From the NCBI RefSeq assembly GCF_905147045.1, contig NC_065889.1, positions 1,121,001 through 1,185,000 of the forward strand: a DNA stretch of 64,000 bases, read 5' to 3'. A program made the translations under genes and the position numbers. How positions within the stretch are numbered: position 1 is the stretch's first letter; every line of letters begins with the position of its first letter. Source of the DNA: Nymphalis io. Lineage: Eukaryota > Arthropoda > Insecta > Lepidoptera > Nymphalidae. Under the pieces are notes generated by a model. That model did no database searches and had not been told where the DNA came from. It saw only the letters and a list, made by a program, of their open reading frames with translations. This document shows positions 1 through 12,300 of the stretch, in pieces.

Positions 1-71
1 CTTGTAACCGAATACCAGTTCCACTCGAACAATTTTTGGTGCTGATTCAGTACAATATACTTTATTCAATG

Positions 72-312
72 ATAGGGCTGTATGCAAGCCCATTTTGGTT
101 AAAGATTCTACCGTCAAACAGCAACTTAGTATTTTTGCGTTCCAGTTGGAAGGGAGAGCTAGTAAATGTAACAGGCAGCAGGTACATGTTAGTCCCCAGT
201 GGTTACTGGCGCATTGGCGATGTAAAGGATAATTAGTATTTCTTACGACGCCATTGTCTATGCGCGGTGGTAACCACTTACCAACAACTGGTCCCATTTG
301 TCCGTTCGCCTA
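72..312 (+). repeat. Family B repeat, old near-full-length copy
   Basis: This is a diverged copy of the family B repeat seen about fifteen times in the window. It keeps the family landmarks in order: a start like gggctgtatgcaagcc, then attctaccg.caaacagcaa, a block like gttccagttggaaggg, the diagnostic gcgcattggcgatgtaa, and an end like ggtaaccacttacca followed by cgttcgcc. The many substitutions suggest an old insertion. No target-site duplication was recognised. The sense strand was chosen because other copies carry an A-rich run after the cgtccgccttcct end. Confidence 0.7.
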
Positions 313-556
313 ACTAAATTCTCTTTGTCGTTTTTAAAAAGGTTTTATTACTTTTTATTATATACGCAGGTATAGATTGTACACACCTGCAAAGGCGAGT
401 CACGCTTTATATTAAGATAAAATGTAGCTAATAAAGTAATTGACTGGGTCGTACTTAAAATATAAAATAAATAAATTATAAAAACCCTTACGACGTTACG
501 TTTAAAAGTTATTTGGCGGTTAGTTAATAAGTAGTTAGTTAAACATTGATTTCTCT

Positions 557-973
557 CTATCTTTCATCATTGTTTTGACATTCGAAAGAAGAACAAGGCA
601 TAGTTTTGATTAACACAATTCCGTAAATTATAAGTAACGCCGTCAGACGATAGAAATGTAATATGCGCCGGATTATATAATCAATTATTATACCAGTACG
701 TGAAAATAGTTTTGATGAACTTACAAACAAAATTGTCTTCATCTTCCGTAAAAAAATCATTAAGGTAACGATAACCAGCAAAGAGCCGACATATTTTAAC
801 AATACATATAAATCAAAGCAATCCAGAACTAAAACATAATCTTTACGAAAAGTGCCATTAGAATAATCAACGAGATGTTTCCAGTCATTTCTGAACTGTT
901 GAAATGTGGTAATAGTTTGAAATGTATGTAATGTCAAGGATCCATTTATGTTGGTCTTCGATCTAGTTGTCAT
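557..973 (-). CDS. Hypothetical small membrane protein (138 codons)
   Basis: An uninterrupted 138-codon frame starts at ATG 973 and stops at 557. I do not recognise the protein. Hydrophobic stretches at about residues 46-75 and 96-122 look like two or three membrane segments, separated by a basic stretch around residues 76-80; the N-terminal 45 residues are polar. The C-terminus is charged and has two cysteines. Two AATAAA signals on this strand (plus-strand TTTATT at 344-349 and 354-359) lie about 200 bp past the stop, and a GC-richer patch lies upstream at about 1020-1120, so a short single-exon gene is possible. It could also be an exon of a larger gene or a chance ORF in AT-rich DNA. There is no family evidence. 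Confidence 0.3.
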   Translation of the reverse strand: MTTRSKTNINGSLTLHTFQTITTFQQFRNDWKHLVDYSNGTFRKDYVLVLDCFDLYVLLKYVGSLLVIVTLMIFLRKMKTILFVSSSKLFSRTGIIIDYIIRRILHFYRLTALLIIYGIVLIKTMPCSSFECQNNDER

Positions 974-1120
974 AAATCAAGTGAGACCGCCCCAGTCTAT
1001 GTACCATTAAAGGTTATTAAAGCGGGAGCAGGATGGACCAAATTATACGGTCTGACCGCGGTGTGGCCAACAAAAATGCGCCGCGGTCCCTGACCGAATG
1101 TATCACGCACGTGCGCCAAA

Positions 1121-3362
1121 TTAATTTTTCAAATAAAGCTTTAGTTGTATCGGAGACAACTTAAAAGAGGTTTTAGTATATTTATAATTAGTTATTGTAT
1201 CATGAGATTGCAAAAGAAAACTTTTTTATGCAAGAAAAGACTAAAAAGGAATTCTATTTAAAGAATTTAATAATTCAACGAAATTTTTACACAATAAATG
1301 TTTTGATAATACTAATGTATTTGTAATTATATATAAATATTTTTAGTTGGGTAAGTATTTATTACACTTATTTTGTTAGGTCAAATACCTAGTTTCTTTA
1401 ATATTTTATTTTGTGAAGCAATTATTATTCTTTCCTTAGTAGATAAAACAAATGTAATTAATAATATGTTTTAATAAAACTTAAACTAATTATTTAATAC
1501 GAAAAATGATAAGTTATTATGTAAAATTAATATGCAAGTACAAAAGTTACAAATCGCCCGATGGATGCACAACTAACTACTTTATTTAACTTCAAATATT
1601 TATGAAATCCAATTAATTAAATCCAGAATCATAATTATTAACTTACATAATGACTGTCTCTCTTTACGATCAGAAAATAAAGCATATTAAATTCCCAAGA
1701 AATGTAATATTTTTTTAGAAAGAAAGAAATGTTAATTTTAGTTTTAGGTTTTTGTTATGACTGTTTTTGATGACTTTGTTTACAAATGAATCGGATGTTT
1801 TAGACGTGCCACTCAATTTTTATTGAGCTCAGTTGTTTTTCTCAAAGTGAAAGTTACCTAAAGCCACCTATACCTCTGAGAATTTTTTTTACCATTTCTT
1901 TGTACATCTTACTATCTTTATATGTATGTATGATGGTTATGTACATTAAATACTTTATTATTATGAAAATATCTGACTAATGACTTATAATATTAATCTC
2001 AATTGATAAGTATGATTACAATAACGTGAATACAGCAAAATTCAAAAGTTCTCGACGGAACATCCATTTTGTCTGTGAGTGGTCTATTAACTTTATTTTG
2101 TTAGATTTACTTTAAAGTTACATTACAATTATCTAACAGTACTAATGTTATGTGTTTTAAGTTAAATATATTAAATAAACATGTTATAAAATATTTTTTA
2201 ATATTAATATGTAAAATATACAAACATAGGCAAATACCCAGGCAAAGGCCATTTGTATATATACACGTTATTTACTTATGAATAAAATATTTTTTAATTA
2301 TTTAGATATTATAAATTTAATTTTAATGGGAAATAGTGCAATATTTTTTCTTTTCATAGATAGTAAAAAAAAAAACATGGTTTGTTTAATTTATAAAAGA
2401 GTAAATATTATCTGCAAATACAATCAACAAACAATAGTAAAAATTGTACTACAAAAATAATTAATAAATTAAGAATTCAACAAATTTCGTATCCAAACAC
2501 TAAATTATGAATAAGAATGCATGTTTTTTTTTAAATAATTATTATATTACTCACCAATACACTGTCTTCAATATCCTTTAGGCTCTTTTCGACAATGTTT
2601 ATTTGCCACCAGTTCGAAACTTATCGAATTTCGAAATTTAAATTCATACTTTCTCGTCAGTTCTAAATAAGAAAATATAACATGGCCTTATAAAATTTAC
2701 TGTCGAAGTAAAATATCGTAATATTTATCATTATAACACATAAAACGAAAGAAAACGAAAGACAAATTGTTAGATCTAGCACACGGCTGATCCGTACACT
2801 CGACAATTTATTTTGTTTTTCCACAGATACAGATACACTATGCCAGCAGCACCGGTACATCTTTCTGCTAGGTATAAAAGAGATAACAATATTTTCTAAT
2901 GAAGTGATAGAATAAGACAACAATATTAATGTCTGCTCTTACCAATGACAATGGCGGGCTGGCGCCATCTTCTCGTGAATGTTACCATTATTATTATTTC
3001 ATATTAAAAACGTTTCATTCTACGCATTTTAACCTATTTATGCTGTTGCAAATATTTGCATTTTGTAAAAGAAATAGTGTATACTTTGAATCAAATAAAT
3101 ATAAATATAGTTCTTCCTTGTTTTTATTTAATTTGCAGTGATATGTATGTATGTATAAGTGTTTTTTTTCTCAATAACAAGCTAATTAATTGGTTGACAT
3201 GTTATTAGAATTACTTATTCAAAGATAAATCTATTACGGTAATATTCGTCTCCAACCCTGAAAAAAATAATAGAATTTTTGGAATTTAATAGTACAATGA
3301 AAATGTACCTTTAACCAGTTTTTTTTAAATTTAATAATTTATTTACGAATTATCACTACATA
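1121..3362. other. AT-rich stretch, no supported gene
   Basis: I see no repeat family or convincing coding sequence here. Two places on the minus strand look like exon ends followed by good splice donors: 2555-2620, followed by gtgagt, and about 2938-2975, followed by gtaaga (plus-strand ctcttacc). They could be untranslated or first coding exons of a minus-strand gene, but no partner exon was found. Confidence 0.5.
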
Positions 3363-3640
3363 TTATAAAACAAAGTTCCCGCGCCGCGTCTGATAACTAT
3401 CTATTTGCCCGTCAATCTGATTTTCATTTGGTTTTCATCAACGGGCATAGTGATTCATGAGGTAAATTTAGGTGTATAATTAATTGTGGGTTTGTGATTG
3501 AAATGTGACAATGATTTTTGAACATGTCGGCAAAATCATTCCGACTAAGAGTTTTAATGGCGTCCGCCGCGTAAACAAATAGTTTTATATTTATTACTGT
3601 ACGAATTCAGGACGGGTAGCTAATAGTTTTTAATATTTAA
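3363..3640 (+). mobile_element. Helitron/MITE-like non-autonomous element fragment
   Basis: It opens with attataaaacaaagt, a start seen again at 59270, followed by a diverged section containing gattttcat and a motif like aggtttaggtgtataatt. It ends near gacgggtagctaatag, resembling the GC-rich 3' end with a terminal CTA(G/A)T of lepidopteran Helitron-like elements. Class assignment is from memory of similar lepidopteran repeats and is uncertain. No coding capacity. Confidence 0.45.
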
Positions 3641-5984
3641 AAAAATCATGACGTAAAAGGTTCCGTTGTGAAAATGTAATACAATCAAGACAACTTCACA
3701 ATCAACTTAACAAAGTCAAGTTACATAACTAATCGATGTGTACATAAGATACCTCGTGGACATGTAAATGTAAAGTTGCTAGGAGACGACAGTATGTACT
3801 ATCAAAAGAGAACCAGTCACTCGCTACCTGTGAGGCCAAAATTCCAGGTACAATTGGATGCTTCGGGACGTATGCATGCTTTATTTTAATTTCCAATATT
3901 CAACGACTTTTTCAAGTTTAAGCATAGGCAAAAATGGTTTTTAAAAAGAAAATGAACTCGAAAGTTCTGAGTTTTTGTTAACAATCAGTTGTTTTATTAT
4001 TAAAAGCAGAATGATTTTACTGCGTAAATACATACCATTACGGAATTTTTGCAACATTTACATTTCAAAAAATGTTCTTGTGTTGCTAATAGAGGTTACC
4101 TTTAAAATAATTATTTATTATGTTTCCTTTTGTCTGTACTGTTCAATTACAGGCTGTAAAAACTCACGTTGTGTTGTTTTTATTATTAAAAATATTCTAA
4201 ATCATAATGTCTATAAGTAGGTAGTTCTGCCGGTAAATATTCAGATGTATAATTAATGATATTATGGATCTAGCGAATTTATTTTAAGAGACTTCCCCTA
4301 TAAAAAGAAAAATGTGACCAATTTGGTTTTAATGGATATCAGATTTTTTTATGTAAAAGAACAAAGTAAGTAATTCAATGTAAATGAAGATTTTTTTATA
4401 GGTATCAAGTAATAAGGAAGTTTCAGGTGATCTTATAAATATTTAAAAGGATGACGTAATGACATTAAATTGTACAATAATAAAATAATTGTCAAAAAAA
4501 ATTGGTTAAATATACAGTTTCTGTTGTTTTTTAAAGAAGTAAAGTAAATAAAAAAGATCAATAGAACTTAAAACGAATAAAAGGTTTTAATATTTTTTAA
4601 ATTATAACGTATGTATGTCTCAAATTATATATTGGGACCCCATTTTTGTCAAAAAAAAGGAATATTTTATTGAATAATCCGGTAACCTAAATATATGTAT
4701 TTAAATGAGGTTGTAAATACGAAACTGACCTTTTTCTAAGTAGGTTAGAACGCGTCCCGCAGCCTCCGTCTAGGGTCAATACTCTCAAGTAAACCCGCTT
4801 ACAGAATAAGTTATCGTTACACGTGGTCTATATGCCTTCTATACGATATTCGTTTTGCTGGTAGTAGGTACGGAACCAACATTATATTAAGCTGGAGAAA
4901 CCTGCAAAAACTAATTGAATTCCTCGGGTATCCGGGTTATGTGGGGTTCTAACCCTTTAACACCCAGCAGTGACCGTCCTCCGACGACTTATGACGACTT
5001 ACTCCGACGGAGTGGAGTAGTTACGGGATAGTTCTGGCATAACGCATCCGCGGTCCTTCAGATTACCATTTACCAAAACTACCCATGGAACAACTTTAAG
5101 AACGCGAAACAGCAATACTTTATGTTATATAAGTTTAAACGGCGATCGAAATCATAATTATAGGAATAAATAACGTCTTAAATAAAAGATTACAGTTTAC
5201 GAAGATTATTGCTTGCCAGTAGGCATTTTATTTGGAAGGCATGAATCAACCACTCAGCGGTACATTTGGCCGTTTGCCGTTATACCAATAACTAGCTTAA
5301 CGTCCCGACTTTACACTTGTCAATTTAAAGCTGTAAATGTATGTATGTAATTGTAATGTGATGTGTAATGTGAATGTTTGATAATGTAATACATATATTT
5401 TTAATAATAGGTGTACATTAAGCTTATTTAATTAGTCAATATCCAGCCGTCTATTATCGAAATCGAGCGAGCTAACCTCTATTATACTGATACTGCATAC
5501 CGCGTGCCAAAAGCATTTTTTTCATGTGTTTATTCAATTACGAGTATCCGCTTTTATGCAATCTGATAAAATCAGTTGAGCAGTTCAGACGTAAAAGTAT
5601 TAATATAGAAAATTAAATAAATTTAGAATAAAAACAAACCTTCACATTCATTATATTAGTTAGAGTAAAGATTGTATAACCTCCGAAAAATATATTTCAA
5701 ATGGCAAATTGTTAAACGTGTATAAAAAAAAACATATAAAACTTACTAGTATCATATAAACGTAATACAATCTAATTTATGTCTATTTTAAAATGATTAA
5801 TATAAATGACCTGTTTTTATTATATATGGACATATGCTTGCCCGTTATCACACCTGATGGTAAGCCTAGGCGAGCAAGAATCACACTTTCCATCCGAAGA
5901 TACAACATTCTTACTATATTTAAATCCGATTAACATTGACCAGAAAATAAAAAATCGATCCAAATCTGGGCTGTTCGTAAATAT
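3641..5984. other. Intergenic, with an unexplained GC-richer patch
   Basis: No gene is supported. Most is AT-rich, but about 4740-5060 has clearly higher G+C than its surroundings and matches none of the repeat families seen elsewhere in the window. It contains several stop codons in each frame. It may be a decayed mobile element. Confidence 0.45.
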
Positions 5985-6247
5985 ATAAGCTACTGGTGTG
6001 CCATCCACTCATCAGATATCCTATCGCAAAACAGCAGTACTTGATATTGTTGTCTTCCGGTTTAAAGGGTGAATGAGCTAGTGTAATTACAGGCACAAGG
6101 AACATAAAATCATAGTTCCCAAGGTTGGTAGCGCATTGGCTATGTAAGCGATGGTCGACATTTCTTACAATGCCAATATCTATGGGCGTTGGTGATCACT
6201 TACCATCAGGTGGCCCATATGCTCGTCCGCCTTCCTATGCTATAAAA
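5985..6247 (+). repeat. Family B repeat
   Basis: Well-preserved copy: ccactcatcagatat, cgcaaaacagcagtactt, ttccggttt, gtgtaattacaggcacaagg, ttcccaaggttgg, gcgcattggc, ccatcaggtggcccatatgc and tcgtccgccttcctat in order, ending in an A-rich run. It is followed within about 25 bp by another family B copy in the same orientation. The short ORFs here are repeat-derived. Confidence 0.85.
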
Positions 6248-6267
6248 AATATAGAAGCATTTTTACT

Positions 6268-6492
6268 GGTGATATACTTTGTGCAGGGCTCTGCACAATA
6301 TAACCCGCCCGATGTCCGGGCTATACCGCCAAAACTATATTACTCCGAATTTCATTCTGGTTTGGAGGATGACTCGGTATAATTATAGTCACAAGGGATA
6401 AGGGGCGGATTTACAGTGTTTAAGGTGACATTTGTAACAGAAGGTCGAATCTCTCGTCGGCCTTTCTATTAGACTCTAAAAAAAAAGAAAAT
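6268..6492 (+). repeat. Family B repeat, diverged subfamily copy
   Basis: Tandem neighbour of the previous copy. It keeps the landmarks ctttgtgcagggct, a ccgccaaaac block, tctggtttggagg, agtcacaaggga and tcgtcggcctttctatt, and ends in about nine A. The sequence is more diverged and has small deletions, so it is an independent, older insertion rather than a recent duplication. Confidence 0.65.
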
Positions 6493-7431
6493 CACTTCGA
6501 GTGAATGTATGTAATGCCCATAACGTTACAGACCCGACGTCTGATGCTGATGATGAAATGGTGCTGAAGTTACGACTATAAAAGAGAAGCTCGTATCTTT
6601 GGATAATACTGAATAATAACAATAATGAATATATCAAGCTTATGCTTAGTCTTGGTTAGTATTATTTTATTTATTTTTCACGAATATAAAACCGACTGTA
6701 TTTCTATGCCGTACAAACCGCTTTAACTTTTGGTAGTAACTTTGTTTGTGAAACAAAATAATCTAAAAATTAAGCATTCCAACATCCATATCCCCCTTCA
6801 TCTCTCAAGATATCCCTGTGCCAAAAAGTAAGTAAAGCTGCTGTGGATGCGATATCCTAAACTTAAAATTTATCTATAAAATTATTGTCATTTCTATTAT
6901 TATTTTCAGGGATCCTATTTTTATTATTCACTATATTTAAAACTTTTTTTTTACTCTTTATAAAGATATTCGCAAAATCGATATATTACAATTTTGTTCA
7001 ATTATACAAAAATATTAAGTAACAGGCGTCTCAGTCGCATTTATTATGGCAGTTACTAACATAAAGTTATAATTCCCACGGTTGGCATGTGGTAAAGCTT
7101 TCCATAAATCATCTTTTCAACTTCTTTTTTAAATTAATTATTCGAAGAGCCCAGTAAACATATATCTTACTAATAAATGGGAATACGAAAAAGTTTATTA
7201 TGTTATAAATTTATTATAATAATAATACCTATAAATAATTATTAATTTACATAGTTAAAAAAATTTACAATCTATTTATATAATACAATGCACACCACAT
7301 AATAATAACACAGTTATAATTTTCACCTTCAAATTAATATGTATTAACAACAATGGCAACGTTTTCAATTGTACTGTCAAAATTAATAATAAGTTATAAT
7401 TCAATTACACACAAAATAATTTATCATTCTT

Positions 7432-7735
7432 TTTTTTTTTTATAGAATAGAAAGGCGGACGAGCATATGGGCCACCTGATGGTAAGTGGTCACCAACGCT
7501 CTTAGACATTGGCATTGTAAGAAATGTCAACCATCGCTTACATATCCAATGCGCCACCAACCTTGGGAACTAAGATTTTATGTCCCTTGTGCCTGTAATT
7601 ACACTGGCTCACTCACCCTTCAAACCGGAACACAACAATATCAAGTATTGCTGTTTTGCGGTAGAATATCTGATGAGTGGGTGGTACATACCCAGACGAG
7701 CTTGCACAAAGCCCTACCACCAGTAAACATTCAAA
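7432..7735 (-). repeat. Family B repeat, full-length
   Basis: Nearly intact copy in the opposite orientation. On the plus strand it starts with a run of T (the A tail), continues aaggcggacgagcatatggg, and ends at gcttgcacaaagccctaccacca. It serves as a good family reference. The family has no A or B box that I can see, and no coding potential beyond accidental ORFs. Its class (SINE or other short retroelement) is undecided; the A-rich 3' end favours retrotransposition. Confidence 0.85.
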
Positions 7736-8265
7736 GTATTGCTACAACTGAATACATCAAAAATTTTCAAAACAACAATCTTTTGTTGTGACTTTCTCTA
7801 TTGGCTTGGAACTGACATTAAAAATGCTAAGCGTAGATTATATACATTTTAAAAATCAATTTAATTATAAATGTCATAGTTTTAATAGTATTTAATTTAT
7901 ATGTTAATGTCTACACGGAACGGACTTTGATATAACGTATAGTCCGTAGTTGCTAATTACAATATTTTCATGATTTTCAATAAATTTATTATCGTTAGAT
8001 TTAATGAGTTTAAAAAAAAATCACATGTAATAAATATTATCCCAAGGAAAGTAAGATGATTGTAAAGCGATTATATTGTATTTTATTAATAAAAACGAAA
8101 GTAAATCAAATTACAATTGCAATGTGTTTTATGGTATATAAGACCCGAAGTTAACATACAAAAACCACTGGGAAATATGATTAAACAATACTGATTGTCT
8201 TTATTAAATGGTAACGTCACTCATTTAATTCCACAAATATATATTTTTACAAATAAACATCTGGT
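7736..8265. other. AT-rich spacer, nothing recognised
   Basis: Simple AT-rich sequence between a family B and a family A element; no gene, repeat or RNA recognised. Confidence 0.6.
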
Positions 8266-8277
8266 ATTAAAAGAAGA

Positions 8278-8533
8278 TGATCGTGGGTTCAAACCCGGGC
8301 AAGCACCACTGAATTTTCATGTGCTTAATTTGTGATTATAATTCATCTCGTGCTTTACGGTGAAGGAAAACATCGCGAGGAAACCTGCATGTGTCTAATT
8401 TCACTGAAATTCTGCCACATGTGTATTCTACCAACCCACAGCAGCGTGGTGGAATAAGCTCCAAGCCTTCTCCTCAAAAAGAGGAGACGCTTTAGCCCAG
8501 TAGTGGGACATTCACAGGCTGTTACGGTTACGG
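8278..8533 (+). mobile_element. Family A tRNA-derived SINE, 5'-truncated
   Basis: Starts inside the tRNA-like head at tgatcgtgggttcaaaccc, so the A box is lost and the B box kept. It continues through the full body to cattcacaggctg and ends in a (TTACGG)n-like tail. It is flanked by the exact 12 bp direct repeat ATTAAAAGAAGA at 8266-8277 and 8534-8545, a target-site duplication showing that the truncated form inserted as such, as expected from target-primed reverse transcription stopping early. Without an A box it should be inactive for RNA polymerase III. Confidence 0.92.
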
Positions 8534-8773
8534 ATTAAAAGAAGAAACTTCTAATGATAAAATTGAACCAATTTCAACAAACGACATCGATGGCACCAAT
8601 TATCGCAATTGGTGTTCCATCAACGTCAGCTCGATATATTCTTTAATCAATTTTATGTGCGCAATCACCAATAAAGCTATTAACTATTTGTTTTTTTTTA
8701 AATCTGATGATGATCATTCTTATTACCTATTCTTATAATACCCTGGTCCGTTTAAACTTACTATGCGCTATAA

Positions 8774-9101
8774 AAAAAAGCCGAGATGGCCCAGTAAAAA
8801 GCCGAGATGGCCCAGTGGTTCGAACGCGTGAATCTTAACCGATGATCGTGGGTTCAAACCCGGGCAAGCACCACTGAATTTTCATGTGCTTAATTTGTGA
8901 TTATAATTCATCTCGTGCTTGACGGTGAAGGAAAACATCGTGAGGAAACCTGCATGTGTCTAATTTCATTGAAATCTTGCCACATGTGTATTCTACCAAC
9001 CCGCATTGGAGCAGCGTGGTGGAATAAGCTCCAAACCTTCTCATCAAAAAGGGAGAGGAGGCCTTAGCCCAGCAGTGGGACATTGACAGGCTGTTACTGT
9101 T
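8774..9101 (+). mobile_element. Family A tRNA-derived SINE with duplicated head
   Basis: Full-length copy flanked by the 12 bp target-site duplication TATGCGCTATAA (8762-8773 and 9102-9113). The head contains A box TGGCCCAGTGG and B box GGTTCAAACC; the sequence between them, with aatCTTaac, resembles the anticodon region of tRNA-Lys(CUU). The body runs to cagtgggacattgacaggctg with a short ttactg tail. The first ~21 bp (GCCGAGATGGCCCAGT plus A-run) occur twice in tandem, duplicating most of the A box. It sits just downstream of the Inx7-like gene's predicted poly(A) signal. Confidence 0.93.
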
Positions 9102-9128
9102 TATGCGCTATAACTTACAAGTTATCAT

Positions 9129-9134
9129 TTTATT
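9129..9134 (-). terminator. Predicted poly(A) signal of the Inx7-like gene
   Basis: AATAAA on the minus strand, about 250 bp after the stop codon at 9382. It is the first canonical signal that I see downstream, giving a short 3' UTR. The SINE at 8774-9101 lies immediately beyond it. Confidence 0.5.
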
Positions 9135-9381
9135 GAAGATGTTGTAATAATTTTGCTCTATCTAGTCTTTGGCATTTACGAAGAAAGATTCTTGTTTGAG
9201 CAAAATTAAATCGTTAATTTGAAATATAATTGTTATTGCTTTTCAAGAACGTCGGTCATTGAAGACCTCCATTATAAATGGCGTGTAGAATAAAGTTTCA
9301 ACATTTGAGCATCACTACAAACGATGATCACAATGTGAGTTGTATCGTATTTCCTATCACAGCTTAATTAATTTGACACTT

Positions 9382-12300
9382 TTACGAGGATTTTTCCTTT
9401 AAGTCTTGAGTCAAAGGAAGTTTTTCGTCAGCAAAATCAACTTTTCCTAAAAACACTGGCTCTGCACCTTTTTCTTCGTGGCCATCTTGATCAAATGGCA
9501 TGTCTCTTTTTTGCAACTCCTCTGCCAAGCGCTCAAATAATTGCCTAGAAGAAAGCAAGTTTATCTAAAACGACCTTCTCAAAGATAATAAAAATAAATT
9601 ATAGTTAAAAGTCCAGTAAGCTATATCTTGACAACGATATCTCTGGATATAACCAAACCAGAATATCGACATTTTGTATTGATATTCTGACTTACTGATT
9701 AATTTATTTAAAAGCAAGAGTCATACATCTTTTACTAACAGGTATTGGTGGTGCATTAACAATATATGGTTGGTTGATTCGTCTTCACGTTCAAAACCAA
9801 AGGTCAATAAGAACCAGTTACCATTAGGTGCTCAATTTTCCAGGCCGCCTTAAGCTATAAATCATTTTTAAGGACAAAACTTACTGAAAGACAATTCCTT
9901 TCATGTTCTTTGCTAGATAATATAAGAAGAGCCAATCAGCAAATTGACATCCATTGACCACTTGTATCACATTGTAAGGATTGAATTTTCTATGCGAAGC
10001 GTGACGTAGCAACATCTCGTTGAATCTTAACGAACGACGATACAAGAAGAACGAAATCAGACGCCATAAAACAGCTGAAATAGAAGTTTGTAATGATATA
10101 CATATATGCAACATCAATATCTGTTTTTCATTATTTTGCAAGATAATTATTGTATATTTACCAAGCGCAGAAGCGATGAAAAGAAACAAGAACCAGAACC
10201 AAAGTACGACGTATATCTTTTCGTGGATGATATTGAGCGCCATCACGCAAAGTGCATCGTGCTGCTGGATCGAGCCACTGGGACCAAATTTGTGGAACGT
10301 GCACTTCGTCACCTACAAAAAGATAACATAAGCTTCACTTATTATTATTATTATTACTAAGAGGTTCAGAAGAAAAGTTCAAGTAATCAATAAAATAAAA
10401 TTAATTACATCATATTTGCCTCGCCCTAAAAATATTGACCATAGTAGTATTTATCATAAAAATAATTATAGTTTACATTCATCGAATTTCTATTATAATT
10501 GATGCGCATAATAACTTACTTCATAGAGTAAATCATAAATTTATCATATTCATTGATATTGACACCTATTGCTACTCATGCTATTCAATGTTCAGATCAT
10601 TTGTAAATGATTATGTCACCTTCGGGAAAATCGTCTCTAGTGGATCAGCAATCATATTCCATTCCTTGTATCGAAGAGCACTCGCCCCCAAGCTGATAAA
10701 TTTTCCATTAAGGAACAAATTGATCATCCAAATTTGAAACATGACGTGAAGCAAGTTGGCCACTTCCATCGACACCAGCCAAGTCGACCAAGTTCTGCTT
10801 ACTCGTAACCTGATGGGAATGAATATCAAATAAATTTTCAACGGTAATGAAATCAGTTACTATAACGCTTAAAGCTTATAAGCTGCACATATTTTTGATT
10901 TTGGTTATACATATGATACAATGTTGTGTACAATATAAATTTAAACAAATAGTGTATCTTAAAATACCTTAATATGATATCTTTCTTTATGATATCAACT
11001 CGATTCTCTAAAGACTTTTTGGAAGGTACTGTCGTAGTGCCGAATTTCATATCCTCTTCTGCCAATGCTAAGCCTGCGTATTGCAGTCCATCCACGAGTG
11101 CCTTAATCCTACCTCCTACAAAATAAACACTTTTCAATAACTATTCCATTAAGTACTTTGTTTGCGACTAATCTCTTTGATAGAACTACGTCACGATAAA
11201 CCTGATGAAATGTCTTATACGAAAAAAAAATTAACTAAAGGATTAAGTAAAAATAATTAATTAGGAATTCCTAAGTAAATTGTCCAATATTCTACAATTC
11301 TTCTGCAGTAATCGGATCAATTAAAAAATTCAAATTATTTTGTCCCGACAAAATGATTTTTTTTTTCAAAATATCACTTCAAAATCGACTATTCTGAAAT
11401 TCAAGACCCACTTATAAAAAAATATATATATTGTGTACAGCGCAGAGCAACTAAACAAATATATTAGAAGCAAGTAAACTTAATTTTTTGGACTGTTGAA
11501 GTAATTTCCAAAAAAAAAAAAAAAAAAAATTAATATGTAAATATAAATATAAAGCTTAAAACTTACATAGTGGAGAGCTACTTGGAAATAATGCATAAAA
11601 TGTAACATAGCCGTAAAACGCTACACTTTTTTCTCAGAATTCATCACATTAACCTGAATTATTTAGATAAGATAGGACTGACATTCTGTTCGACGTATAT
11701 TTAAGATTAAATAGTTAAAAATCTAGATAATATTAATTTGAAGAAAAAAAAATAATTTTATCATGACAACATTTCAAAGTAATTTCATGACTGATTGTTT
11801 TGAGACTCAGACTATTATTTTGAAACGTCTATTTATGCATAAACTGAAACATGTTTTATCCCTCTCTCACATACCAGAGATAGCATAAAAATAAGTGAGA
11901 CAAAATATACCAACTTTTCAATTGAGACTAATATATTTGTCACTTTCATATAAATAAAATATGTTTTATTAACATACCTTCTTTCTTCTTCCATATATAA
12001 TGTGGCAAATAGAAGCATATTGACTGGATGAAGAGTACAAAAGGCACCCACTGGTAATAGGTGTGGTGCAATGTTTCATCCGTAGAAAGAATAGGACCAA
12101 CACCCGGGTGAGGTAGGAAACCACCTTCAAGGAGGCTCTCGTTATAATGCCGAACCTGATGGTTTATTTTTGTTAGAAAGGTAAAAGAAATTATAGATAA
12201 AAAATCTAGACATTTGTCAAAAGTTTATACTATTATATTTGTCCATAACAAATACAGTCAGAAAATCTGCATATTGTTGATTATGTACTTTTATAAGATA

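Noticed and set aside
10020..10360. Two plus-strand ORFs of 84-103 codons
   Set aside because: They are the opposite strand of Inx7-like exons 5 and 6 and the intron between; the minus-strand exons have family motifs and splice sites.
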